Shown here: positions 1-5,753 of the stretch, piece after piece
Position numbering within the stretch: the first letter of the stretch is position 1
How the letters are laid out: each line of letters begins with the position of its first letter
Assembly (NCBI GenBank): GCA_947624695.1
Contig: CANQLN010000068.1
Span: forward strand, 1 to 5,986
Source of the DNA: an uncultured Bacilli bacterium
GTDB taxonomy: Bacteria > Bacillota_I > Bacilli_A > RF39 > UBA660
DNA: 5,986 nucleotides
Reading direction: 5' to 3'
Position numbers and translations under genes: made by a program
Notes under the pieces: model-generated
Seen by the model: only the letters and a program-made list of their open reading frames with translations
Database searches by the model: none
What the model was told of the DNA's origin: nothing

Positions 1-11
1 AATTTTTTCAT
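1..11 (-). CDS. Start of an unidentified gene cut by the left edge
   Basis: Only the first codons (Met-Lys-Lys and a partial fourth) are visible, so no function can be given. The start is supported by a perfect AGGAGG ribosome site at 17-22 on the minus strand, five bases before the ATG at 11-9. That ribosome site overlaps the stop codon of the pyruvate phosphate dikinase fragment upstream, so the two are probably on one transcript and may be translationally coupled. The first bases, ATGAAAAAAT, match the start of the dikinase fragment itself, so a second copy of that gene is one possibility. A short A-rich start is also very common in AT-rich genomes. Confidence 0.45.
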
Positions 12-20
12 TAAAACCTC

Positions 21-380
21 CTACTTTGTACCAAAAATTCTATCACCTAGACCTAGATTAAGAATAGTATCCATCATTCCTGGCATACTAGCTCTTGCTC
101 CACTTCTTACTGATACTAAAAGAGGGGCATTTTCATCACCAAATTTTTTCCCTGTTATCTCTTCTAATTTTTTCATTGAAGATAATATTTCGTCTTCAAT
201 TTCTTTACTTACTTTTTTACCATTATCATAATAATTAATACATGCTTCGGTAGAAATAGTAAAACCTTGTGGAATAGGCAAACCTAAATTAGTCATTTCG
301 GCTAAATTAGCTCCTTTGCCTCCCAAGATATCTCGCATATCTTTATTTCCTTCACTGAATAAATATACATATTTTTTCAT
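21..380 (-). pseudogene. ppdK: Pyruvate phosphate dikinase, N-terminal stub of 119 residues
   Basis: The complete enzyme (about 870-890 residues) interconverts pyruvate, ATP and phosphate with phosphoenolpyruvate, AMP and diphosphate. It serves glycolysis or gluconeogenesis in many anaerobic Firmicutes. This reading frame holds only the start of the ATP-grasp nucleotide-binding domain: the GGKGANLAEM motif at residues 20-29, the LPIPQGFTIST stretch at 34-44 and the VRSGARASMPGMMDT motif at 91-105. Family-like sequence runs to about residue 112 and is followed by seven unrelated residues and a TAG stop. The swivelling phosphohistidine domain and the PEP/pyruvate-binding barrel are absent, so it cannot catalyse the full reaction. 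The start is well supported by AGGAGG at 387-392, six bases before the ATG. A probable promoter lies just upstream, so the stub may still be expressed. It could be a decayed gene, a partial duplication or an assembly junction. Identification is firm; the reason for truncation is unknown. Confidence 0.85.
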
Positions 381-399
381 TTTTAGCCTCCTAAACTTT

Positions 400-428
400 A
401 TTTTATCATAGAATAAAGGCTAGCAAAA
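400..428 (-). promoter_or_regulatory. Probable promoter of the ppdK stub
   Basis: An extended -10 box, TATGATAAAAT, occupies 410-400 on the minus strand (hexamer TAAAAT at 405-400). The same TGATAWAAT form is found before xer, rpsB and the 216-residue gene. The -35 region is poor: TTTTGC at 428-423 with a 17-base spacer, or TTGCTA at 426-421 with 15. The predicted start near 393 would give a very short leader running straight into the AGGAGG at 392-387. Confidence 0.45.
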
Positions 429-454
429 GAAAAAAGTGCCCCTTTAACACTTTT
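425..454 (-). terminator. Intrinsic terminator of the recombinase gene
   Basis: On the minus strand AAAAGTG (454-448) pairs with CACTTTT (438-432) across a nine-base loop. The T-rich stretch TTTTTTCTTTT (435-425) follows. The stem starts inside the recombinase stop codon, so transcription from that gene should end here and the ppdK stub needs its own promoter. Confidence 0.75.
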
Positions 455-1346
455 ATCTGTCTTTATTAGGATGATATTTTAAATAGGCCTCTCTTAAACG
501 TTCATTACTGACATGAGTATATATTTCGGTTGTATCTAAATTCTCATGCCCTAGTAGTTCTTGAACACTTCTAATGTCAGCCCCTTCATCAAGTAAATGC
601 GTGGCAAAGGTATGTCTTAAAGTATGGGGAGAAAATTTATGATTAAGAGAATATTTTTTAGAAATTCTTTCAATAATTCCTTCAATACTTTGTCTACTTA
701 ATTTACCTCCAATTTTATTAATAAATAAATATTCTATTTCTCCATTTTTTAAAAATTTCTCTCGAACACCTAAATATTCTTGTAATAATTTATCAGCATA
801 ATCGCCAAAATAAACAATCCTTTCTTTACTTCCTTTACCCATTACTCTAATAGCTTTTTCTTTTAAATCAAGGGCATTTAACTTTAAATCAGATAGTTCA
901 CTAACTCTTAAGCCCGTCGAATATAAAAGTTCAAAAATACATTTATCTCTGATATTTTCTTTAGTATCTTCTCTTATACTATCTAATATATTTTCTACTT
1001 CTACGGTATTTAAGAAATTAGGTAATTTTTTTTCAACTTTAGGATTATGAACTCTTCTAAAAACATTTTCAGGAGTTACTTTAATCTCAACTAAATAAGT
1101 ATAAAAACTTCTTAAAGTACTTAAATTTCTTGAAATACTCTTATTACTATATTTAGCATCATCTAAAAACTTTAAATAATCTAAAATATCTTTTTTAGTT
1201 ATATTTAAGTAATTTAAATTTTTCCTTTTTAAATATTCTTCATATATTTTTAAATCATTTTGATAATCCACTTTGGTTAGCGAAGAATAATTTAATTCTT
1301 TAATAATATATTCTAAGTATTTTGTAATAGCTTCCTCTATTTTCAT
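453..1346 (-). CDS. Tyrosine recombinase, XerC/XerD type
   Basis: A site-specific recombinase that cuts and rejoins DNA through a covalent 3'-phosphotyrosine. The 297 residues match the length of XerC/XerD proteins, which resolve chromosome dimers at dif. Residues 1 to about 90 form the SAM-like core-binding domain, and about 110-290 the catalytic domain. The catalytic set is complete: Arg147 (STGLRVSEL), Lys171 (GKGSKER), His241 and Arg244 (HTLRHTFATHLL), His267 (LLGHENL) and nucleophile Tyr276 (TEIYTHV). It lies 32 bases downstream of a gene of unknown function but has its own extended -10 box, placed so that the mRNA should begin at the ATG; no ribosome site precedes it. It is followed by its own terminator. 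I cannot tell XerC from XerD, or a housekeeping enzyme from one dedicated to local inversions, so no symbol is given. The family call is secure. Confidence 0.93.
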   Translation of the reverse strand: MKIEEAITKYLEYIIKELNYSSLTKVDYQNDLKIYEEYLKRKNLNYLNITKKDILDYLKFLDDAKYSNKSISRNLSTLRSFYTYLVEIKVTPENVFRRVHNPKVEKKLPNFLNTVEVENILDSIREDTKENIRDKCIFELLYSTGLRVSELSDLKLNALDLKEKAIRVMGKGSKERIVYFGDYADKLLQEYLGVREKFLKNGEIEYLFINKIGGKLSRQSIEGIIERISKKYSLNHKFSPHTLRHTFATHLLDEGADIRSVQELLGHENLDTTEIYTHVSNERLREAYLKYHPNKDR

Positions 1347-1352
1347 ATTTAA

Positions 1353-1363
1353 ATTATATCATA
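1353..1363 (-). promoter_or_regulatory. Extended -10 promoter for a leaderless xer transcript
   Basis: TATGATATAAT reads on the minus strand from 1363 to 1353, with a perfect TATAAT hexamer at 1358-1353 and the TGn extension in front. Six bases (TTAAAT) separate it from the recombinase ATG, so the usual start distance puts +1 on the A of the ATG. No clear -35 hexamer is visible, as is tolerated for extended -10 promoters. No ribosome site lies between the box and the ATG. Confidence 0.7.
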
Positions 1364-1378
1364 GAAAAAATTAGATGA

Positions 1379-2029
1379 CTAGGAAGCATCATCCAATTTC
1401 TTTAAAGTTCTTTCTTTATCTAAATATTCTCTATTTCTAAATTCATTTATATCTAAGATATTATTTTCTTTCCGATTAATTTCTAAATCATAAATAGTTA
1501 AATAGATTTCTCTCGCTTTAGAATACGAACTTTGAGCAATTTCATCAATCAAACTAAATATTTTTTCTTTATTGTTTTCTCTTAAAGCATTTTTAAAATT
1601 ATCAAGTAAAGTTTTAATAATTGCTTCATCCGTAAATAATCTTTCGACTATTCTTTTAAATTCCCCAAATAATTTATTATTACTATTTTGATCAAATTTA
1701 ACTTCATTACCTCTAAAACCATTGATAACTTCAATAGTATCTTTATAAGTAACCGGAAATCTTTGAACTCTTTTTAAATTATCACCATGTTTAACATAAC
1801 CATAAATAACTAATGGAAATTCAAAGAATTCTGATCTTGGCATATTACTATTTTCGATTGACTTTCTAATTTCTCTTTCCGTAAATTTGCTTGTAAATAA
1901 ATCGATACTAAGTAAATCATTATGAACTTCTAATCCTAAGTTTTGACAAATATCAAGGTTTTGACATTCAACTGGATTAACATCGCCAATTTTTCTTTCT
2001 AATACTAAACAATATACTATATCTTTCAT
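1379..2029 (-). CDS. Unrecognised 216-residue cytoplasmic protein
   Basis: I do not recognise this protein and assign no function. It has no signal peptide or membrane segment. The first 110 or so residues alternate hydrophobic and polar positions in a way that suggests beta strands, with Cys7, Cys22 and Cys28 near the start. From about residue 115 it is rich in Lys, Glu, Asn and Ile and looks helical to a charged C-terminus. I choose the ATG at 2029 because AAGGGG lies about eight bases ahead of it. The frame is also open to a TTG at 2047, but using that would bury the ribosome site inside the gene. A perfect-consensus promoter lies 28 bases upstream. The recombinase gene follows after a 32-base gap with no terminator between, so read-through into xer is likely. 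An accessory role with the recombinase is possible only by proximity. Confidence 0.8.
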   Translation of the reverse strand: MKDIVYCLVLERKIGDVNPVECQNLDICQNLGLEVHNDLLSIDLFTSKFTEREIRKSIENSNMPRSEFFEFPLVIYGYVKHGDNLKRVQRFPVTYKDTIEVINGFRGNEVKFDQNSNNKLFGEFKRIVERLFTDEAIIKTLLDNFKNALRENNKEKIFSLIDEIAQSSYSKAREIYLTIYDLEINRKENNILDINEFRNREYLDKERTLKKLDDAS

Positions 2030-2056
2030 ATATATTCCCCTTTTCAAAGGAACTTT

Positions 2057-2086
2057 ATTATATCATATGTGTCTAGAATATGTCAA
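2057..2086 (-). promoter_or_regulatory. Perfect-consensus promoter of the 216-residue gene
   Basis: TTGACA at 2086-2081 and TATAAT at 2062-2057 on the minus strand are separated by 18 bases, and the -10 is also extended (TATGATATAAT). Transcription should start near 2050, giving a leader of about 20 nt that contains the AAGGGG ribosome site. The -35 begins only ten bases after the stop codon of the surface-gene remnant, with no terminator between. Confidence 0.88.
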
Positions 2087-2096
2087 TATATGGGGA

Positions 2097-3306
2097 TTAA
2101 AGGATTATATACGGGTCTGTTATAGTTCCCGAGCCATTTAAACTTATATTTTCGGTAGTATATATTACTGGACGGACAACATTTGTAAATGATAATGGGT
2201 TATTACTAGTATAACCTGTATGAATAATAATATACGCATCATAACTTCCCCCAACTGCTAACCATCCTATACGTGCCATCATCCATTCAATCTTTGTCAA
2301 TGGACTTTTGATGTGTTGTACTAAGTTGAGCCGTATCATTATTATTAATGTTCATCCATCCCTCTTTACATAACTCTGTATCTACTAAGCGACAAATTGC
2401 TGTTTTACTCACTGATATACTATAATCGCTAGGATATATTAGACCTACTTTTGAGGTTATTTTATTTGCCCAATTTTCATCTACAATATGGTCATATTTT
2501 AATGTTTGACCTGCATATTTACTCGGACTATTATCACTTACCTTATATGAATTTTTTCCATTTTCATTATATACATTATAATAACTATATTTTTTTCCAC
2601 TCTCAATTTTAAATAATTCAGCCCCTACTTGTTTCACACCACCAGTTGTATCATCTAATGTCACGTCACCATATAACCAAGTATGGTTTGCGATTTTGTT
2701 TTCCCAACCATTCGGAACATAGTATACATTTTGTAAATAATCACCTGTCGTTATATAAGCATAAATTAAACTACTTGGCCATTCTATATTATCATCAAAA
2801 TTTACCCACCATCGATACATTTTATTTAAAGCCTCTTTTTTTATAAGTTTAAGTTGGCCTTGTTTGGTATTGGTCGTTTCATCATTGCCTGTAGCATACC
2901 CTATTATTCGGTACATGTATCTATCGGTGTTTTTTACACATTCTTCTGTAATACTTGTTCCAAAACAGATATAATTATTTTGAACGTCTTCGGCTGAACC
3001 TTGAAACCTTCGAAGAACATCTTCTCTGGCTCCTACATCTTCTTCAGGTTCTAATGAACTACTACTTAATCTTTCTATTCTGGTAATTGCATTCTCACCC
3101 TCCGCAAAGTATAAATAACAATAGATGGTATCTTTGGTTGTGATAGTGGCTGTATGACTACTATTATCAAAACTTATTACTTCACTCTCTTCTATATCTC
3201 TACCATCATTTCCGACACATAAAGACCCTGCATATTTGTAATCTCCTGTTGGCCAGGTGTTTTTATCTGAGGGTTTATATTCGGTTTCATTTTTGCCTTT
3301 TACCAT
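2097..3306 (-). pseudogene. Headless, frameshifted putative surface protein gene
   Basis: Two overlapping frames make one protein of about 400 residues. The first (3306-2287, 339 residues) and second (2339-2097) are offset by one base. Removing one A from the AAAA run at 2309-2306 joins them as ...THQSPLTKIEW. The upstream part has an N-terminal domain with Cys30 and Cys63, a middle domain with NNYICFG, RYMYRIIGY and Cys114/Cys123, the stretch SKVGLIYPSDY (285-295), and Cys305/Cys313. The downstream part ends EWMMARIGW...VVRPVIY...LNGSGTITDPYIIL. This pattern recalls large families of secreted proteins in uncultured gut Bacilli; I know no function for them. The ATG at 3306 has no ribosome site, and the frame stays open upstream to a TAA at 3348-3346 (reading TLAI just before the Met). 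No signal or pilin-like segment is present, so the true 5' end seems lost. No terminator follows. Confidence 0.75.
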
Positions 3307-3363
3307 AATGGCTAAAGTATTATTATCTTTTTTTAAATGCCATAATTAAATTGAGGTGAATAA

Positions 3364-3561
3364 ATGCTATTCAAGTATTACAGAAATAAAAAAGGACTAA
3401 CTCAAGAAGAGCTAGCCGAAAAGTTAGATATATCTTGGCGCCAAATGCAAAGAATCGAAAAAGGAAAAAGCAATCCTTCCATTCAAACTTTAAAAAAATT
3501 AGTAATGGTACTAGAAATAAGTGATGAAGACTTAGCCAAATATATTAAAGAAGAAGCTTAA
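3364..3561 (+). CDS. Small XRE/Cro-CI family DNA-binding regulator
   Basis: The 65-residue protein is a single helix-turn-helix domain of the XRE type with almost nothing added. The scaffold is LRxxxGLTQEELAEKL-like: GLTQEELAEKL at residues 11-21, the recognition helix about 25-32 (WRQMQRIE), then GKSNPSIQTLKKL at 34-46. Such proteins bind short operators as dimers, usually as repressors, and are common near plasmids, prophages and toxin-antitoxin loci as well as alone. It is the only plus-strand gene here. A good ribosome site, GAGGTGA at 3353-3359, precedes the ATG. I see no convincing promoter in the 57 bases before it, and no operator can be named. It stands head to head with the surface-gene remnant and tail to tail with tsf, so it may have arrived by the event that removed the remnant's 5' end. 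Family secure, target unknown. Confidence 0.88.
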   Translation: MLFKYYRNKKGLTQEELAEKLDISWRQMQRIEKGKSNPSIQTLKKLVMVLEISDEDLAKYIKEEA

Positions 3562-3586
3562 AAATATTAACTAAGCTTCTTTTTTT
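3551..3586 (+). terminator. Terminator of the XRE regulator gene
   Basis: A perfect ten-base stem, AAGAAGCTTA (3551-3560) with TAAGCTTCTT (3572-3581), has an 11-base loop and ends in a run of seven T (3580-3586). It overlaps the regulator's stop codon. The same stem could weakly stop minus-strand read-through from tsf. Confidence 0.85.
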
Positions 3587-3591
3587 GCCTT

Positions 3592-3615
3592 AAAAAAGGA
3601 ATCAATTAAGATTCC
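3592..3615 (-). terminator. Terminator of the rpsB-tsf operon
   Basis: On the minus strand GGAATC (3615-3610) pairs with GATTCC (3603-3598) across a six-base loop, followed by six T (3597-3592). It begins three bases after the tsf stop codon and lies only five bases from the T run of the facing regulator terminator, so the two convergent units are separated by a compact double terminator. Confidence 0.83.
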
Positions 3616-3617
3616 CA

Positions 3618-4496
3618 TTAATTTCCTTTTACTTGATTCATTACTTCTTCAGCAAAGTTATCATTTCTTTTTTCCATTCCTTCGCCAACTTCATAACGAA
3701 CCATTTTTAATACTTCTCCACCGTTTTTAGCTACGTAATCTTTAACTGATACATCACCATCTTTAATAAATGGTTGTTCAACTAAACAAATTTCTTTATA
3801 GAACTTTTTAATTCTACCTTCAACCATTTTTTCCGCAATGTCAGCAGGTTTTCCTTCATTCATTGCAAGTTCCTTTTGAATTTTTCTTTCATTTTCTAAA
3901 ACATCTTCTGGAACCTCTTCAACATTTAAATATAATGGTTTCATCGCAGCTGCTTGCATAGCTACTTCTTTAGCAACTGAAGCATCAGTACCTTTTACTA
4001 CAGTTAGGGCTGCAATACGACCACCCATATGTAAGTAATCACCAAACACTTCATCATCGCTTTTATTAACGATTTCAAATCTTCTTAAAGATAATTTTTC
4101 ACCAATTTTAGCGACCATAGCAATAATATAATCTGCTACTTTGCCATTTTCAGTTTCAACTTCATTAGCTTCTTCTAAAGTTTTAGCATCACTTTTAAGT
4201 AAAGCATTTCCGATCACATTAATCATCTTAACAAATTCTTCATTTTTAGAAACAAAGTCTGTTTCAGAATTTACTTCTAATATAACGGCTTTATTACCAT
4301 CAATAAAGATATTAGCAAGACCTTCAGCCGCAATTCTAGATTCTTTCTTAGCACTTTTAGCAATACCTTTTTCTCTTAAATAATTCATGGCTTCATTCAT
4401 ATCGCCATTACATTCAGATAAAGCTTTTTTGCAATCCATCATTCCTGCGCCAGATGTCTCACGTAATTCTTTAACCATACTTGCTGTAATTTCCAT
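3618..4496 (-). CDS. tsf: Elongation factor Ts
   Basis: EF-Ts is the guanine nucleotide exchange factor that releases GDP from EF-Tu so it can bind GTP and aminoacyl-tRNA again; it acts in the cytoplasm. The 292 residues are normal for the full-length form. The N-terminal UBA-like domain holds LRETSGAGMMDCKKAL (11-26), the motif that reaches the EF-Tu nucleotide site, TDFVSKNEEF, is at 79-88, and the core continues with HMGGRIAALTVV (156-167) and MQAAAMKPLYL (180-190). The C-terminal part keeps the coiled-coil and subdomain C lengths. It lies 16 bases after rpsB, the classic gene order, with AGGAG at 4510-4506, nine bases before the ATG. Expression should come from the rpsB promoter, and a terminator follows directly. 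Nothing is odd about it. Confidence 0.97.
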   Translation of the reverse strand: MEITASMVKELRETSGAGMMDCKKALSECNGDMNEAMNYLREKGIAKSAKKESRIAAEGLANIFIDGNKAVILEVNSETDFVSKNEEFVKMINVIGNALLKSDAKTLEEANEVETENGKVADYIIAMVAKIGEKLSLRRFEIVNKSDDEVFGDYLHMGGRIAALTVVKGTDASVAKEVAMQAAAMKPLYLNVEEVPEDVLENERKIQKELAMNEGKPADIAEKMVEGRIKKFYKEICLVEQPFIKDGDVSVKDYVAKNGGEVLKMVRYEVGEGMEKRNDNFAEEVMNQVKGN

Positions 4497-4512
4497 ATTT
4501 AAACTCTCCTTT

Positions 4513-5556
4513 TTATTTTAAATTATTAATTAAGTCTTCTTTTTTCATTGTACTATAGCCCTTAATACCAGCTTCTTTAGCCATAGCTTTTAATTCAGTT
4601 AAAGTTTTCGCACTTAAATCTTCTTTTTTAGCTTCATTTTTTGGAGCTTCTTTCTTTTCTTCTTTAACTGTTTCTTTTTTATTTTCTTTATTTCCTTTGT
4701 CTTCTTTATTTCTATGTTCTTTATAATTATTCTTTTTAAATTCTTTTGCTGGTTTTTCTTCTTCGGTATCATCTTTTTTAGACTTATCAAAATCTTTTGA
4801 CTTAATTAAGTCTTCCATTTTTTCTTCTTTATTAGTACCTTTTTTGTCTTCTTCCGTAACATAGTCAACTAGTTCTAAACCATTAGCTTCACAAATAGCA
4901 TTATTTAAAACTCCTAACATTACTTTAATAGAACGTACGGCATCATCATTTCCTGGAATAACATAATCGACATCATCAGGATCACCATTAGTATCAACAA
5001 TACCAAATACTGGAATTTTTAATTTCCGAGCTTCTTTAACTGCGTTGTATTCTTTCTTTGGATCAACAACAATTAAAGCTTGTGGTAATTTATCCATTTC
5101 TCTAATACCACTTAAAATACGGTTTAATTTATCATATTCTTTTTTAAGTCCAATAACTTCTTTTTTAGGTAATACTTCAAACTTACCAGTTTTTTCCATC
5201 TCTTCGATTTCTTCTAGACGTTTAACCCGACGACGAATAGTTCTGAAGTTAGTTAAAGTTCCTCCTAACCATCTTTCAGTTACATAATAAGATTTGCTAC
5301 GTAAAGCTTCTTCAATACAAACTTCTTGCGCTTGTTTTTTCGTTCCCACAAATAAGAACTTTCCACCATTAGTAGCAATCTCCTTAATAACATTGTAAGA
5401 TTCCTCTAATAAATCTTTAGTTTTTTGCAAGTCAATAATATATATATCTTCTCTTGCTGTAAAGATATATTCTTTCATTTTAGGATTCCATCTTTTAGTT
5501 TGATGTCCAAAATGAACTCCAGCTTCTAATAAATAACTCATAGAAACTACGGCCAT
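4513..5556 (-). CDS. rpsB: Ribosomal protein S2 with Rho-N-like C-terminal extension
   Basis: S2 binds late to the small ribosomal subunit near the 3' end of 16S rRNA and is needed for S1-type and mRNA interactions. Residues 1 to about 232 are an ordinary S2: LLEAGVHFGHQTKRWNPKM at 9-27, FVGTKKQAQ at 69-77, RWLGGTLTNF at 95-104 and ALIVVDPKKE at 160-169. The usual length is about 230-260 residues, but this protein has 347. The extra part is a Lys/Glu/Asn-rich linker, about 237-313, and a compact tail at 314-347 (LTELKAMAKEAGIKGYSTM then KKEDLI) that looks like a Rho-N/SAP-type helical motif, a fold often tied to nucleic-acid binding. I start at the first Met because MAVVSM matches the family's N-terminus. 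The ribosome site is a stretched AAGGAAGAG at 5574-5566. It heads the rpsB-tsf operon. Confidence 0.97.
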   Translation of the reverse strand: MAVVSMSYLLEAGVHFGHQTKRWNPKMKEYIFTAREDIYIIDLQKTKDLLEESYNVIKEIATNGGKFLFVGTKKQAQEVCIEEALRSKSYYVTERWLGGTLTNFRTIRRRVKRLEEIEEMEKTGKFEVLPKKEVIGLKKEYDKLNRILSGIREMDKLPQALIVVDPKKEYNAVKEARKLKIPVFGIVDTNGDPDDVDYVIPGNDDAVRSIKVMLGVLNNAICEANGLELVDYVTEEDKKGTNKEEKMEDLIKSKDFDKSKKDDTEEEKPAKEFKKNNYKEHRNKEDKGNKENKKETVKEEKKEAPKNEAKKEDLSAKTLTELKAMAKEAGIKGYSTMKKEDLINNLK

Positions 5557-5670
5557 AAATAATCACTCTTCCTTTCGTTACCCTTCTTAGTATCTAATAC
5601 CATTACCACTTATTTTTATATAAGCACTAGGCGCTGGCTAAATACTAATGTTTATTTGACTTTAACAGCC
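5557..5670 (-). promoter_or_regulatory. rpsB 5' leader with alternative helices
   Basis: From the predicted start near 5670 the leader is about 114 nt, much longer than the others here. TGGCT at its very start (5671-5667) can pair with AGCCA (5639-5635), and TTAGTAT (5648-5642) can pair with ATACTAA (5593-5587). The second arm lies inside the loop of the first, so the two helices are a pseudoknot or mutually exclusive. A small hairpin CTTAT/ATAAG (5624-5620 with 5613-5609) sits between them. S2 controls its own mRNA in some bacteria; whether this leader is such a site is only inferred. Confidence 0.4.
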
Positions 5671-5676
5671 AATAGT

Positions 5677-5705
5677 ATTTTATCAAATTATATGCTTTAA
5701 AACAA
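5677..5705 (-). promoter_or_regulatory. Promoter of the rpsB-tsf operon
   Basis: The -35 TTGTTT (5705-5700) and -10 TAAAAT (5682-5677) are separated by 17 bases on the minus strand, and the -10 carries the TGn extension (TTTGATAAAAT). It lies directly after the terminator of the upstream surface gene, so the operon is an independent unit. An alternative TATAAT at about 5693-5688 has no good -35. Confidence 0.72.
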
Positions 5706-5714
5706 GCATAAATG

Positions 5715-5747
5715 AAAAAAAGTTCTATTTCCTAAAATAAAACTTTT
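5715..5747 (-). terminator. Terminator of the right-edge surface gene
   Basis: A 13-pair stem, AAAAGTTTTATTT (5747-5735) with AAATAGAACTTTT (5730-5718), has one G-T wobble and a four-base loop, TAGG. It runs into seven consecutive T (5721-5715). It begins seven bases after the stop codon. Confidence 0.9.
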
Positions 5748-5753
5748 CTTATT

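Noticed and set aside
2027..2047. TTG at 2047 as start of the 216-residue gene
   Set aside because: The ATG at 2029 has AAGGGG at a suitable distance, whereas the TTG start would place this site inside the coding region and has no comparable site of its own.
2063..2095. dif-like site around TCTAGAATATGTCAATATATG
   Set aside because: Part resembles the core of Firmicute dif sites, but there is no convincing pair of 11-base arms around a six-base centre, and the bases are explained by the promoter.
2287..2289. TGA read as tryptophan (mycoplasma code) to continue the surface gene
   Set aside because: The continued frame gives unrelated residues and soon another TGA, the conserved C-terminal module lies in a different frame, and S2 uses TGG for its conserved tryptophans.
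2646..2846. Plus-strand frame of 66 residues
   Set aside because: It lies wholly within the surface-gene coding region on the other strand, has no ribosome site and shows no recognisable domain.
3293..3326. Plus-strand promoter for the XRE gene (TTGCCT ... TATTAT)
   Set aside because: The spacer is 19 bases or the -35 is off-consensus, and nothing like the TGATAWAAT box is present, so it cannot be told from AT-rich background.
4141..4383. Plus-strand frame of 80 residues inside tsf
   Set aside because: It is the antisense shadow of a conserved gene, with no ribosome site.
5045..5287. Plus-strand frame of 80 residues inside rpsB
   Set aside because: It is the antisense shadow of the conserved S2 core.
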